From assembly GCF_017872555.1 (NCBI RefSeq), contig NZ_JAEDOX010000008.1, positions 62,001 to 126,000 on the forward strand: a stretch of 64,000 nucleotides of DNA, given 5' to 3'. Source of the stretch: Ruegeria sp. HKCCSA071. GTDB lineage: Bacteria; Pseudomonadota; Alphaproteobacteria; Rhodobacterales; Rhodobacteraceae. A program made the translations under genes and the position numbers. Every line of letters starts with the position of its first letter. Position 1 is the first letter of the stretch. The notes beneath the pieces were generated by a model, which worked only from the letters and a program-made list of their open reading frames with translations, ran no database searches and was not told the origin of the DNA. Shown here one piece after another: positions 43,560-52,739 of this stretch.

Positions 43560-45918
43560 GCCTGCTGCACAGGATTTGTGGACCCTTGCCCGCTCGTTGA
43601 TCGAGCCGAGCTGGCGCAAGGATGAAATGAGCCTCTTTCAGATGTTGCCGTATGGCTATGTCGTGGACGATGAGGTCATTTCTACACGCAACGGTGGCCT
43701 CATCGCCGCTGCAGAAATCACCGGAATCAACGCAAACACGCTGGACGAAAACGAGTTCGAGTTCCTGGCCGAACGGTTTGAGCGTGTATTGCGCACGACA
43801 CCCAATGAGGTGGCCTTTTATGTTCATCGACTGACCGTCCCAGCTGAGACTGGTCATGTCATCACAGATCCAACCGGCTTTGCCGGTGCAGTGGCGCAGG
43901 CCATGCGCTCAGCGTCCGTCGATGCAGAGCTGAAAGAACGCAAGATCATCATCAGCGCCATTCTGCAAAAGCGGCAGGATGAGCGGGCAAAACAGATGTT
44001 CGGCATGTCGTCTGGAACGATAGACGAGGAACGCCGCGAAATGATGGAACAGCTCGACGGTGTGTTCACAACACTGGCGGGCACGCTGGGCGAGGCCCGT
44101 ATGCGCCGGCTGAAGCTCAGCGAGGGGCGTTGGCTCGGCTATTATGGAATGCTGTTGAACGGTCGGTATCAGCCGATCATTCACACGAACATTGCAGAAC
44201 CCATCGCCTTCAACATGCCGCAAGAGGATGTGCTGTTTCAGGGCAAGCGCGGCAAACTGGTCACGGGCGACGATCAGGAACGCTCCATCCGTGTCTATTC
44301 CCTGAAGAATTACCCGATGGCTTCGTTCCCCGGCATTTTCGACGGGCTAGACCTGCCGGTTGATGTCGTGATTTCGCAATCCTTCCTGCCGATCAGCCGC
44401 GCCCAGGCGCAGGAAATGGAACGCCGCAAGTCGGGACAAATGCGCTCGGCAGGCGACAAGGCAAAGTCGCTTGAAGAGGATTTGTCCATTCTGGCGGACG
44501 GCATTGCCTCCGGCACCATGTCACTCGGCAAGCACCACCTGTCGATCTGCGTGTTTGGGAACGAGGAAGATCTGAAAACCGCCGAAAAACACATCATCGG
44601 TGAAATCCAGATTTCGGGTGGCACGGTGAAGCGCGAAGCGATGTCGGCCCGTGCCGTGTACTTCGCACAGCACCCCGGCAATTTCGCGTTCCGCGCCCGT
44701 GAAGAACTGATCACGGACCAGAACTTTGCGGATATGGTTGCGTTCCACATGCGCCCCAAAGGGTTGGATGCGGAAAAGCTACCTTGGCCGGGGCCATTGG
44801 CGACTTTCCCGACGACACACGGGGACAGCTACGATGTTTCGCTGCACCTTCCCAAGACCAGTAACGACCCTGAAAACCTGCCCTCCGGGCATACGATCGT
44901 TCTTGGACCGAACGGCTCGGGTAAAACTGTGATCGCGATGCTGCTGGCAACAATGGCGGTTGCACAGGGCGCGCGGATCATCGCTTTTGACAAAGACCGG
45001 GCAATGGAGGCTCCAATGCGGGCGCTCGGTGCGCAGTACATCCGCGTCCGAGTTGGTGAGCCAACCGGCATGAACCCTTTTCAGACCGAGACGGATGAGG
45101 CTGGGCAAAGCTGGCTCGCCAATTGGGTCATTGCCCTGTTGAGCTATGACGAACCACTGACCACCGATCAGAAGGATGAAATCACAAGGGCTTGCCAAGC
45201 CAATGCCACTTTGCCGCCTGCGCTTCAGAACTTCGATTCACTGGTGGAACGGTTCAGAGCCTTTGACGATGACAAGAACCTGTACAAGCGTGCAAGTGAA
45301 TGGGCGGGCGAAGGCCGCTTGTCCTGGATGTTTGGCGAGGGTGGCTCAGATCCGTTTGCTGCTGGCGACCGTCATCTTGTGTTCGATATTTCTGAGGTTC
45401 TGGATGACGAATTGGTGCGGCTGGCATGGATCAGCTACGTCATGCGCCAGATTGAACGCCGCTGCGCCACCAAGATACCCACTGTCTTTGTGATTGATGA
45501 AGCATGGGTAATTGCTGGCAACCCTTATGGCGCTGGCATCCTCATAAATGCCTACACCACGTATCGGAAGCTGAACGTCATGATGATGATGATGACGCAG
45601 ATCCCCGATCACCTCCTGTCGTCAGCGGCAAGTAAGTCGATCCTGGAAAACACCAGCACGCAACTCTTGTTCCCCTCTCGATCCGGCAATGAAGCAGACT
45701 ACCGGGCAATCGGCTTGAACGATTCAGAGCTGGGCGCGCTGAGGGCGCATTTTGGCGACCGCGTAATGCTCATGAAGAAAGGTGATGAGAGTGTTTGGCT
45801 CGATGTCGATGTCGGCGCGCTCGGCCCGCTTCTTCGTGTTCTGAGCGGATCAGACGGAAAATCGTTCCCTGATCCTGACTGGCGAAAAAACCCCAACTTC
45901 TGGAAGGAAATCACATGA
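43552..45918 (+). CDS. virB4: VirB4 ATPase
   Basis: A 788-residue ATPase of the CagE/TrbE/VirB family. Walker A is GPNGSGKT near residue 453 and Walker B is in VFVIDEAWVI. VirB4 energises pilus assembly and substrate transfer. I chose GTG 43552, with GGGGAG 9 nt upstream, so it overlaps virB3 by only 8 nt; ATG 43534 is an alternative. A curious run of five Met occurs in LNVMMMMMTQ, encoded by tandem ATG codons at about 45580. Confidence 0.93.
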   Translation: MPKPAAQDLWTLARSLIEPSWRKDEMSLFQMLPYGYVVDDEVISTRNGGLIAAAEITGINANTLDENEFEFLAERFERVLRTTPNEVAFYVHRLTVPAETGHVITDPTGFAGAVAQAMRSASVDAELKERKIIISAILQKRQDERAKQMFGMSSGTIDEERREMMEQLDGVFTTLAGTLGEARMRRLKLSEGRWLGYYGMLLNGRYQPIIHTNIAEPIAFNMPQEDVLFQGKRGKLVTGDDQERSIRVYSLKNYPMASFPGIFDGLDLPVDVVISQSFLPISRAQAQEMERRKSGQMRSAGDKAKSLEEDLSILADGIASGTMSLGKHHLSICVFGNEEDLKTAEKHIIGEIQISGGTVKREAMSARAVYFAQHPGNFAFRAREELITDQNFADMVAFHMRPKGLDAEKLPWPGPLATFPTTHGDSYDVSLHLPKTSNDPENLPSGHTIVLGPNGSGKTVIAMLLATMAVAQGARIIAFDKDRAMEAPMRALGAQYIRVRVGEPTGMNPFQTETDEAGQSWLANWVIALLSYDEPLTTDQKDEITRACQANATLPPALQNFDSLVERFRAFDDDKNLYKRASEWAGEGRLSWMFGEGGSDPFAAGDRHLVFDISEVLDDELVRLAWISYVMRQIERRCATKIPTVFVIDEAWVIAGNPYGAGILINAYTTYRKLNVMMMMMTQIPDHLLSSAASKSILENTSTQLLFPSRSGNEADYRAIGLNDSELGALRAHFGDRVMLMKKGDESVWLDVDVGALGPLLRVLSGSDGKSFPDPDWRKNPNFWKEIT

Positions 45919-46052
45919 AAGCCCGCCTTGTCATCACCCTTGTAGTTCTGGCCGCTGTCTCGGCCTGCACCAGCACCTATTCGGGCTATCGCAGCAAATG
46001 CGCCTGTGACTTTGAGCGCATGACCTCCCCTGAAAACTTGGAGTTTGTCTGA
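45915..46052 (+). CDS. virB7: VirB7-like lipoprotein
   Basis: A 45-residue product whose ATG overlaps the virB4 stop and whose stop overlaps the virB5 start. It has a signal peptide with lipobox AVSAC at about residue 16, followed by a short tail with two Cys (KCACD). VirB7 proteins are small outer-membrane lipoproteins that bind VirB9, often through Cys. Size, lipobox and context fit; sequence similarity is too short to prove it. Confidence 0.65.
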   Translation: MKARLVITLVVLAAVSACTSTYSGYRSKCACDFERMTSPENLEFV

Positions 46053-46798
46053 TGGATATTTCAAAGAAATTCCGCACAACCATTGCTGTTTCGGTTCTGG
46101 CCGCCCTGCCAGTTATGACGGCAGCCCAAGGTGTTCCGACCATCGACGCCACGGCCATTGCACAGGACGCAGCCAATTCGGCCCGCGAAGTCGCGGAAAT
46201 GGTCCGCCAATACGAACAGCTGATGCAACAATATGAGAAGCTCGAGCAGCAGAGGGCACTGCTCGAAAACTCCCTCAAAACCATCAGTGGTCTGACGGAT
46301 CTGGACCAGTTCAACAGCCGCAGCTTTCTGAAACTGGCAACGGCAGCTGACACGCTTGGATACGCCTTGAACGCGACCGAAGATACGATTGGCGATCTTC
46401 CAGGCGTCGCCGGACTCGCGATGGAACGCCGATCAATCAGCCTGGGGCTGAACAATGGAATCCTTAAAGAATTCAGTACGTCAGACGTGCCAGCCCGGCG
46501 CATTCTCTCGGAGCGAGGTGGCGCTGGCTTGATGGCATCGGCCTTGGGTGAGAATGGCTATGACATGGCCGGTCAGCTCTCCGAAGATGCAGAAAAGCTG
46601 CGCGGTGAAATCGGTCAGCAAGAAGATCTGAAGGATGCAATCGACTACAACACGGCGGTTCTCCTTAAACTCCTTCAGGTTGAAATTGAAATCTTACGCG
46701 CAACCTCGGCTAATGCTCTGGCGTCGGGCACGGATCTGGCTGCAACCGCTGCCGATCTTTCGACACTCAGCAACTATGTACGAGGAACCTCACAATGA
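46052..46798 (+). CDS. virB5: VirB5 minor pilin
   Basis: A 248-residue secreted protein with a signal peptide (to about residue 27) and a long helical body rich in Gln and Glu (QYEQLMQQYEKLEQQRALLE), the layout of VirB5/TraC. VirB5 sits at the pilus tip. It is coupled to its neighbours by 1-nt and 4-nt overlaps. Confidence 0.85.
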   Translation: MDISKKFRTTIAVSVLAALPVMTAAQGVPTIDATAIAQDAANSAREVAEMVRQYEQLMQQYEKLEQQRALLENSLKTISGLTDLDQFNSRSFLKLATAADTLGYALNATEDTIGDLPGVAGLAMERRSISLGLNNGILKEFSTSDVPARRILSERGGAGLMASALGENGYDMAGQLSEDAEKLRGEIGQQEDLKDAIDYNTAVLLKLLQVEIEILRATSANALASGTDLAATAADLSTLSNYVRGTSQ

Positions 46799-47295
46799 AA
46801 CTCCGCTCAACTCTCATCCTGACCATTGCAGCCGCCGCCGTTATGTCGGGGGCTGCATCGGCACAGGTGAAGCTGCGCCCATCACCCAAGGTCGATATGC
46901 CGTTCGGTGAATATCGTAAGTGCCTTGGGTACTCGGGTGCGCGTGAGTACGGTCGTCAATTCGTCAAAAACGATCAAGCGCGCATGGCCGAAGCGGGCCA
47001 ATCCGCAGACAAGCAGCCTCTTGTGACCAACTGGTCGGTGGTGATCCTGAATGAACAGGTCATCGCTGCGCACGAGGCCACCATCGAGCAATGCATTCTG
47101 CGCAAATCTGGCGAGACCTTCAGCACCGAATGTCCGCTGGGCGGTTTAAGCCGTGAGGACGCCGCCCAAAAGGTCGGAGCTGACCAAGACGAGTTTTGGA
47201 CCCAACCGTCCGACAATCTTGCCGCGCTGAAAAAAGAGCAACGGACCCGTCTGGAAGCTCTGCGCCCTGCAATTGAGGAGGCTTGTGGGCCGTGA
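46795..47295 (+). CDS. secreted hypothetical protein between virB5 and virB6
   Basis: A 166-residue periplasmic protein with a clear signal peptide (AAAAVMSGAASAQ) and four Cys that could form two disulfides. It is coupled to virB5 and virB6 by 4-nt overlaps, so it is a true part of the secretion operon. I recognise no family. Small extra secreted proteins (for example entry-exclusion or Eex-type proteins) often occupy this position; that assignment would be a guess. Confidence 0.6.
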   Translation: MKLRSTLILTIAAAAVMSGAASAQVKLRPSPKVDMPFGEYRKCLGYSGAREYGRQFVKNDQARMAEAGQSADKQPLVTNWSVVILNEQVIAAHEATIEQCILRKSGETFSTECPLGGLSREDAAQKVGADQDEFWTQPSDNLAALKKEQRTRLEALRPAIEEACGP

Positions 47296-48347
47296 TCCAA
47301 GATTTCGTCAGCTCGATTGAGGCTGCGCTAAATAACTTCTCGCAGCAAGCATACAACAGCCTGGCGGCGGATCTAGCATCCGCCCTCTGGGCAATAGCCG
47401 CGCTGATCTTCGTGGCAATGCTGATCAACGGTGTGCTTCAAATCCGAGAAATCGGGTTTGGTGGCTATGTCGGCTGGATCATTCGGGCGACGATCATCAT
47501 TGGTATGGCTTCTAGCTGGAGCTTCTTTCAACCCATTTATCAGGGCATTTCGAGCCTCCCAGACACGATTGCCGGAGAACTGACCGGCACAACAAATGTC
47601 TGGGAAGCACTCGATGACATTGCGCTTCAGTGTTTCTTGATGGGCCAGCAGGCTATTGAAAACGCAACCTGGGGTCTGAGCATCACCGGGGCTATTCTCT
47701 GGGTTGTTGGGGCTGTCATCGTTGCTTTTGGCACCGGCATGGCGCTGATCGCAAAAGGCGGTCTAGCGGTCCTGCTGGGTCTAGCGCCTGTTTTCATCGC
47801 AACGCTGCTCAGCTCGGCAACAGCCAATATCTTCGCAGCCTGGGCGAAAACGACTGTTGGCCTGATCATGGTCATCGTCGTTCTGACAGGCATCGTTTCT
47901 CTTATTCAGGCCCTTTTCAGCTCCGAACTGACCGCTGTTGAGGATGTGAACAATATGGAGGCCAGTGGCCGGTTTTTGGCGATCTGCATTGTTTCAATCG
48001 TGATGCTCACGCAGATCCCGTCGCTCGCGGGCGGGATGTCGGGTGCAATCGTTTCGGCATCCTCGGGTCTTGCCGTGGCAACTGGTGCTGCAGCAGCCGC
48101 AAGAAGTGCATTGGGCACTGCAAGCGACGGCGCAAGGGGTGCAGTAGCCGGTGGGAAAACTGCCGCTGCTATGGCTTCCGCAGCACGTGACGGGACTGGC
48201 GTTCGTGACAGCGCGTCTCGCGCAATGCAAGCGCGTCGGGACATAGCGCACAGAGCCCGAAATCAGGATGGGGCAGCTCGTCAGAGCTACGCCGCTGACC
48301 GTTACCGGCAGAGCATTCGACAAGCTCGCGCCAATAAATCTTCATAA
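47292..48347 (+). CDS. virB6: VirB6 inner-membrane channel protein
   Basis: A 351-residue protein with an N-terminal periplasmic segment, about six membrane helices and a C-terminal hydrophilic tail rich in Ala, Arg and Gln, as in VirB6/TrbL. I use GTG 47292, overlapping the previous stop, with AGGAGG 10 nt upstream. VirB6 forms part of the inner-membrane path for the DNA-relaxase complex. Confidence 0.88.
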   Translation: MIQDFVSSIEAALNNFSQQAYNSLAADLASALWAIAALIFVAMLINGVLQIREIGFGGYVGWIIRATIIIGMASSWSFFQPIYQGISSLPDTIAGELTGTTNVWEALDDIALQCFLMGQQAIENATWGLSITGAILWVVGAVIVAFGTGMALIAKGGLAVLLGLAPVFIATLLSSATANIFAAWAKTTVGLIMVIVVLTGIVSLIQALFSSELTAVEDVNNMEASGRFLAICIVSIVMLTQIPSLAGGMSGAIVSASSGLAVATGAAAAARSALGTASDGARGAVAGGKTAAAMASAARDGTGVRDSASRAMQARRDIAHRARNQDGAARQSYAADRYRQSIRQARANKSS

Positions 48348-48364
48348 ATCGAGGTACAGAGCAA

Positions 48365-49009
48365 ATGTCACACGTGACAGATCACGAAAAAGAACTCTTT
48401 CTGGGCGCACGCCGCGATGCCTTCAAATGGCAGGTATTCGGCATGGTCGGCATGGCAATGGGCGTGGCCTCTATGATTGGCTGGGCGATGCTCCTTCCCC
48501 TGAAGGAAATCCGCGCGGTGCCATTCTCCATTGATCCGGACACGAAACTGCCGGTCCTGCTGACTGAAAAAGTCGAAGAACTGGAACCTTCTGAGGCGAT
48601 GGCCTTCCGTGAAGTCGCAAATTATGTGCGCGACCGGGAAACCTATGATGTCCAGGACAACAACGAGCGCCTGAAATCGGTGCTGCGTCGTTCTGATGAG
48701 CTGGCCGAAACGTCCTACCGCGAACTGTGGGACGGTTCGAACGACAACCATCCTGACGAAATCTATACGCCCAAGACAAAGGTGCAGACCGAAATTCTGG
48801 GCGTCTCGCCGGTCAACGATGAGACGGTGCAGGTCGAGATCCGCAAGTCCCTGATCGTGCCAAACCAAGCAACGGCCTCAGCCCGCTACGTGGTCACTGT
48901 GACCTACGGGTTTGAGGAAAAAATCGTGACGTCGATGGATGAGCTTCTGGAAAATCCGTTCGGCTTCGTCGTCACCAACTACCGCGTAGACGCCATAGGG
49001 AAGGTCTGA
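48365..49009 (+). CDS. virB8: VirB8 assembly factor
   Basis: A 214-residue bitopic protein: a short cytoplasmic N-terminus, one membrane helix at about residues 25-45, and a periplasmic NTF2-like domain (SYRELWDGSND, VTVTYGFEEK). VirB8 nucleates assembly of the channel. Its stop overlaps the virB9 start by one nucleotide. Confidence 0.9.
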   Translation: MSHVTDHEKELFLGARRDAFKWQVFGMVGMAMGVASMIGWAMLLPLKEIRAVPFSIDPDTKLPVLLTEKVEELEPSEAMAFREVANYVRDRETYDVQDNNERLKSVLRRSDELAETSYRELWDGSNDNHPDEIYTPKTKVQTEILGVSPVNDETVQVEIRKSLIVPNQATASARYVVTVTYGFEEKIVTSMDELLENPFGFVVTNYRVDAIGKV

Positions 49010-49824
49010 TGCAGCGTTCTTTCAAAACACTCACCGCCACCGCCGCAGCAGTTTTGGCATTCTCTACGCCTCTGCTCGCTGAAATCACACCGACGCCAGA
49101 CGGAAAGAATGCGGATCATCGCATCACGCATTTCCATTACGTCGAGAACCAGGTGTACCGCATCACTGTAGGTGAACGCCTGATTACCTATGTTCACTTT
49201 CCGCAGGGCGAGACCGTCCGCAGCATTGGCGCGGGCGACACTGAGAGTTTTCAGATCACCCGCCTGCAGGAAGGTCGCGTTATTGCGTTCAAGCCAGAAA
49301 TCCTGAACTCGGATTCAAACCTGACCGTCCTGACCAATCGCGGGACATACAACTTCTATCTGGTTCCGGCCGAGAGCGCCGCCGAACGCAAACGTGTTCC
49401 ATTTCGGGTCACGTTCTACAACAAAAACAACAGCGGCGGGACCACAACGCGTCGCGGCACAGTCGCTCGGAGCGAGCCGAAGCCAACTGGCCGGTTTGTG
49501 AACCAGAACTATTCGCGCTCGGGCAAAGCGGACTTTGCGCCCACCGCCGTGTGGGATGATGGCGTTCACACCTATATGCAAATCCCGCAGGATGCGGAGT
49601 TGCCGGGGATTTTCCGTGTCCTGCCTGATGGCCGCGAGCTGATGGTGAACACCACAGTCAAAGAGCGCGGCATTATCCAGGTGCAGGGCCTTTCCGACCT
49701 TTGGACACTGCGCATCGAAGACACTTCGATCTGTGTACGAAACGATGGCGACGCGTTTCAGCAGGCGAGTGCAACGGGCAGGCCCGTTACTTCACAGACA
49801 GTTAAACCGGGGGGCAGCAAGTAA
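49009..49824 (+). CDS. virB9: VirB9 outer-membrane complex protein
   Basis: A 271-residue secreted protein with a signal peptide, an N-terminal beta domain and a C-terminal domain with the family's AVWDDGVHTYMQIP and RELMVNTTVKE sequences (CagX/VirB9). One Cys (SICVRN) may bond to VirB7. It overlaps the virB10 N-terminal gene by one nucleotide. Confidence 0.92.
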   Translation: MQRSFKTLTATAAAVLAFSTPLLAEITPTPDGKNADHRITHFHYVENQVYRITVGERLITYVHFPQGETVRSIGAGDTESFQITRLQEGRVIAFKPEILNSDSNLTVLTNRGTYNFYLVPAESAAERKRVPFRVTFYNKNNSGGTTTRRGTVARSEPKPTGRFVNQNYSRSGKADFAPTAVWDDGVHTYMQIPQDAELPGIFRVLPDGRELMVNTTVKERGIIQVQGLSDLWTLRIEDTSICVRNDGDAFQQASATGRPVTSQTVKPGGSK

Positions 49825-50504
49825 TGGATCGCAATCAGACAATTGCGGCACGGGCGGCGGCTGAACAGCCGTCGCAACGTGTCCGGAAGAAGTTCGACCC
49901 AAAGAAGCTGATAACCGTTGCGATCGCAGGAGCGGTGTTCCTGGGCTTTGTATGGTTTGTCATGGGCCATGAAAACAAAAGCACGAACACGGGTGTCCGC
50001 GTTGACGCTTTGCAACAAGGTGGTGGCGAGCGATACGGGCTTTTGACCGCACGGGGACCAGAGGCCGATGAGCCGGAACCAGAGGCTTTGCCCGAGGAAA
50101 TTGAGGTGGCAACACCGGCAACAGTGCCGCAGGTCGATTCCGAAGGGCTGAAACAAGCCTTGAAAACTATCGAGCAACAGAACGGTCGGATTTCCGATCT
50201 GCAAGACGAGCTGACGGACGCCAAAGTTTCGCTGTCCGAAAAAGACGGTGAAATCGCAACGCTGAACCTGACCAATGAACGCCTTCAGGTCAGATATGAT
50301 GAGCGAGAGAAGAAGTTCCAGACGGAACTTGCCCAGGCCATCGCAGATGCGGAGGCCCGGGCACTTGCCAGCGTAAGCCACCTTCAGGCGCAAGGTCTGA
50401 CCGATGACGAGCGGCGCAGACTCGAAGAACTGAAGAAGATGCGCCAGCGGCAGAACCAGTCGGACGGCATTGTGTTCGATGAAAACCCATACGGCAGAAA
50501 CTGA
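49824..50504 (+). CDS. inner-membrane half of a split VirB10
   Basis: A 226-residue bitopic protein with a basic cytoplasmic N-terminus (RVRKKFDPKKL), one membrane helix at about residues 29-47, a Glu/Pro-rich segment and a long coiled coil (about residues 105-215). This matches the first half of VirB10 (membrane anchor and periplasmic linker), but the gene stops before the beta-barrel domain. That domain is encoded separately at 50516. The frame and codon use are clean and nothing suggests a sequencing error. The protein would link the inner-membrane complex to the separate outer-membrane part. Confidence 0.75.
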   Translation: MDRNQTIAARAAAEQPSQRVRKKFDPKKLITVAIAGAVFLGFVWFVMGHENKSTNTGVRVDALQQGGGERYGLLTARGPEADEPEPEALPEEIEVATPATVPQVDSEGLKQALKTIEQQNGRISDLQDELTDAKVSLSEKDGEIATLNLTNERLQVRYDEREKKFQTELAQAIADAEARALASVSHLQAQGLTDDERRRLEELKKMRQRQNQSDGIVFDENPYGRN

Positions 50505-50515
50505 TGGAGCTGACG

Positions 50516-51349
50516 ATGAACAGAACAGCACTCACCCTCGCCCTGGTCACGTTGGCCTCAAGCGCGATGGCACAGGACGCACCCGGTCAAAACTACCAGC
50601 CGATCAATGGTGGATCGCAGCCGGTCATTTTCCAACCCTTCCCTGCAGCGCCGCAGCCGGTTCAAGTCCAGCCAGACGACACCCGCCTGCCTGAAGATCA
50701 ACGCGGCTATCAGGAAAACCAAAACACGACATGGCAAAACAATCTGGTCGAAGAATATCCCCCCATCGTCGGGGCCTCGATCATTGACGATCCGTCGCGC
50801 ACCCTGACGCAAGGCACGGTTTTGTCGGCTGTGTTCGGTGGCGCGGTCAGCTCGGAGTTGCCCGGCAGTGTCGTGGCGACGATTACACGTGGCGTCTACT
50901 CGATGGACGGCACGCGTTTGCTTCTGCCGCGCGGATCGAAGCTCTTTGGCGAGTATCGAGCGGACACGACATTGGCGCAAACGCGCATCATGATCGTTTG
51001 GAGCCGTGTCATCACGCCTGACGGCCTGTCAACTCAGGTCGGATCGGCTGGTACGGACGGTCAAGGCCGGACTGGTGCGACCGGCAGGGTGAACACACAC
51101 TTTGGGAAACGGTTCGGAACTGCAGCGCTGTTGTCCATCATCGGCATTGCGCCGGTGGCACTGGTCTCTGACAACGATAGCAACAACTCGGTTCGCACTG
51201 ATCTGGCAACGCAAGTGGGGTCTAACCTGCAGAACGCTACGGCAGCGGCGCTTGATGAATACCTGCGCATTACTCCGACAGTCTTTGTCGATCAGGGCAG
51301 TCGCATCAACGCCATCCTGCAGCGCGACGTTGTGTTCGATAGCTTCTGA
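50516..51349 (+). CDS. virB10: secreted C-terminal domain of a split VirB10 (TrbI-like)
   Basis: A 277-residue protein with its own signal peptide (ALTLALVTLASSAMA), a short Pro-rich linker and the VirB10 beta-barrel domain. The domain includes TRGVYSMDGTRLLLPRGSK, an antenna-like hydrophobic segment (AALLSIIGIAPVALV) and PTVFVDQGSRINAI. Normal VirB10 is one protein that spans both membranes; here this half is exported independently. ATG 50516 has GGAG 6 nt upstream; ATG 50504 is an alternative. Confidence 0.85.
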   Translation: MNRTALTLALVTLASSAMAQDAPGQNYQPINGGSQPVIFQPFPAAPQPVQVQPDDTRLPEDQRGYQENQNTTWQNNLVEEYPPIVGASIIDDPSRTLTQGTVLSAVFGGAVSSELPGSVVATITRGVYSMDGTRLLLPRGSKLFGEYRADTTLAQTRIMIVWSRVITPDGLSTQVGSAGTDGQGRTGATGRVNTHFGKRFGTAALLSIIGIAPVALVSDNDSNNSVRTDLATQVGSNLQNATAAALDEYLRITPTVFVDQGSRINAILQRDVVFDSF

Positions 51350-51387
51350 GCGCGAGCCAATGAGCCGACCGCCTCAGCAGTCTTTCC

Positions 51388-51428
51388 GGCCGCTGCCAGC
51401 ATGATCGAGTGCGGTAGCGGCCTTTTTT
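51388..51428 (+). terminator. Rho-independent terminator after virB10
   Basis: A 10-bp stem (GGCCGCTGCC with GGTAGCGGCC, one G-T pair) is followed by TTTTTT at 51423-51428. It separates the virB1-virB10 transcript from virB11-virD4, which therefore probably need a promoter in 51429-51554. Confidence 0.85.
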
Positions 51429-51554
51429 GAAGCAAATTCAGCACTTTTTGGAAGCAATGAATCTTATGTGGATGCCTTCGTGTTCGAGGCAAAGCCGAGA
51501 TGCAGCGAAGGCAACCTCCAGTGTTCAAAAAAGTGCTCTACCAAGGACAAGAAC

Positions 51555-52568
51555 ATGAGCGGGCGGAACGGCAATAGCCTTCTGGAATACTATACAGGCA
51601 AGATCGAGCATCTGTTGCACGATGAAAGCCTGAGCGAAATTTCTGTGAATCCTGACGGATCGGTCTGGGTCGAAGAAATGGGCACAACACACATGACCAG
51701 GACAGACATTACTCTGAACAGAGATGATGTGGAAAACATCGGGCGCTGCGTGGCCGGATTCAGCGATGTGACATTCGGAGAAAAGAAGCCGATTGCGACG
51801 GCCAACGTGCCGACACAGCAGGGTAAAGCGCGGGTGCAGGTTGTGATTCCGCCAGCAACAACCGGCGTGGGGTCCGTGGCGATCCGCCTGCTCCGCGTGA
51901 AAACCGTCGATCTGGGCGCGTTCAGCTTCGCCAGCAAAGAGGCGGCGTTGGCAGAAAACAATGATCACAGCGCGCTTGAAAAGGCTCGGGCTGCTCTCGC
52001 TGCCGGAACAATGAACTTTGACGAGCTGGCCGACCTTGCGATGCTAAGCAAATGGAACGTGATCATTGCCGGGGGCACCTCGTCTGGCAAAACCACTGTT
52101 CTCAATGCAATGCTGAAGCGCGTCGATCCTGGCGAACGGATCGTGACGATTGAAGAAGTGGCCGAGCTGGACATCGAGCAACCCAATTCTGTCGATCTAC
52201 TTGCTGACCGTTCCGAAGAAGATGGCCCTCGATCACCAACAAAGCTGCTGGAATCGGCGCTGAGGTTACGGCCTGACCGCCTCGTCTGCGGTGAAATTCG
52301 GGGCGACGACGCAAATATGTTCCTGGAACTGGTGAACACCGGCCACGATGGTTCTGTTTGTACCATGCACGCCAACTCACCAGTAGATGCCATTGGACGT
52401 ATGAGCAAGATGGTGCGTCGCGGATCTCCGACCGTTCAAAAGTCAGAAGTGGTCGATGACATCCGGGCCACCATTCACATGATCGTTCACATGAAGAAAA
52501 TCGGTGACGAACGGAAGGTCAACGGAGTGATCTTCCCACCCCTGATGACCGCTGATCAACTTATCTGA
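51555..52568 (+). CDS. virB11: VirB11 ATPase
   Basis: A 337-residue hexameric secretion ATPase. Walker A is GGTSSGKTT near residue 173, the Asp box lies in IVTIEEVAELDI, Walker B is near LVCGEIRGDDA, and the His box is CTMHANSP. I start it at ATG 51555 behind AAGGAC. VirB11 drives the switch between pilus assembly and DNA transfer. It lies after the terminator and before a small gene and virD4. Confidence 0.93.
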   Translation: MSGRNGNSLLEYYTGKIEHLLHDESLSEISVNPDGSVWVEEMGTTHMTRTDITLNRDDVENIGRCVAGFSDVTFGEKKPIATANVPTQQGKARVQVVIPPATTGVGSVAIRLLRVKTVDLGAFSFASKEAALAENNDHSALEKARAALAAGTMNFDELADLAMLSKWNVIIAGGTSSGKTTVLNAMLKRVDPGERIVTIEEVAELDIEQPNSVDLLADRSEEDGPRSPTKLLESALRLRPDRLVCGEIRGDDANMFLELVNTGHDGSVCTMHANSPVDAIGRMSKMVRRGSPTVQKSEVVDDIRATIHMIVHMKKIGDERKVNGVIFPPLMTADQLI

Positions 52569-52580
52569 AGGAGAAATAGA

Positions 52581-52739
52581 ATGAAAAAATTTGAGTATCG
52601 TAATGTCTTGATGCGGGTAGAGGAAAATGCAGGCGAGAAGTTTGCGAAGCTCGGGCAAGACGGTTGGGAAATGGTCGGCGTCGTACCTGCCGAGTTTGGC
52701 ATCGTGTGCTTCTTCAAACGCGAGCTGACCGATGGCTGA
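52581..52739 (+). CDS. DUF4177-like small protein
   Basis: A 52-residue protein with the short pattern FEYRNVL...FAKLGQDGWEMVGVVP...CFFKRE, which resembles DUF4177. AAGGAG lies before the ATG, and the stop overlaps the virD4 start by 8 nt, so it is translated with virD4. The function of the family is unknown. Confidence 0.6.
   Translation: MKKFEYRNVLMRVEENAGEKFAKLGQDGWEMVGVVPAEFGIVCFFKRELTDG

Noticed and set aside
49824-51349. Reading the split VirB10 as a sequencing frameshift
   Set aside because: The second gene has its own ribosome-binding site and signal peptide, and the first ends cleanly after a coiled coil. That is hard to explain by one indel.
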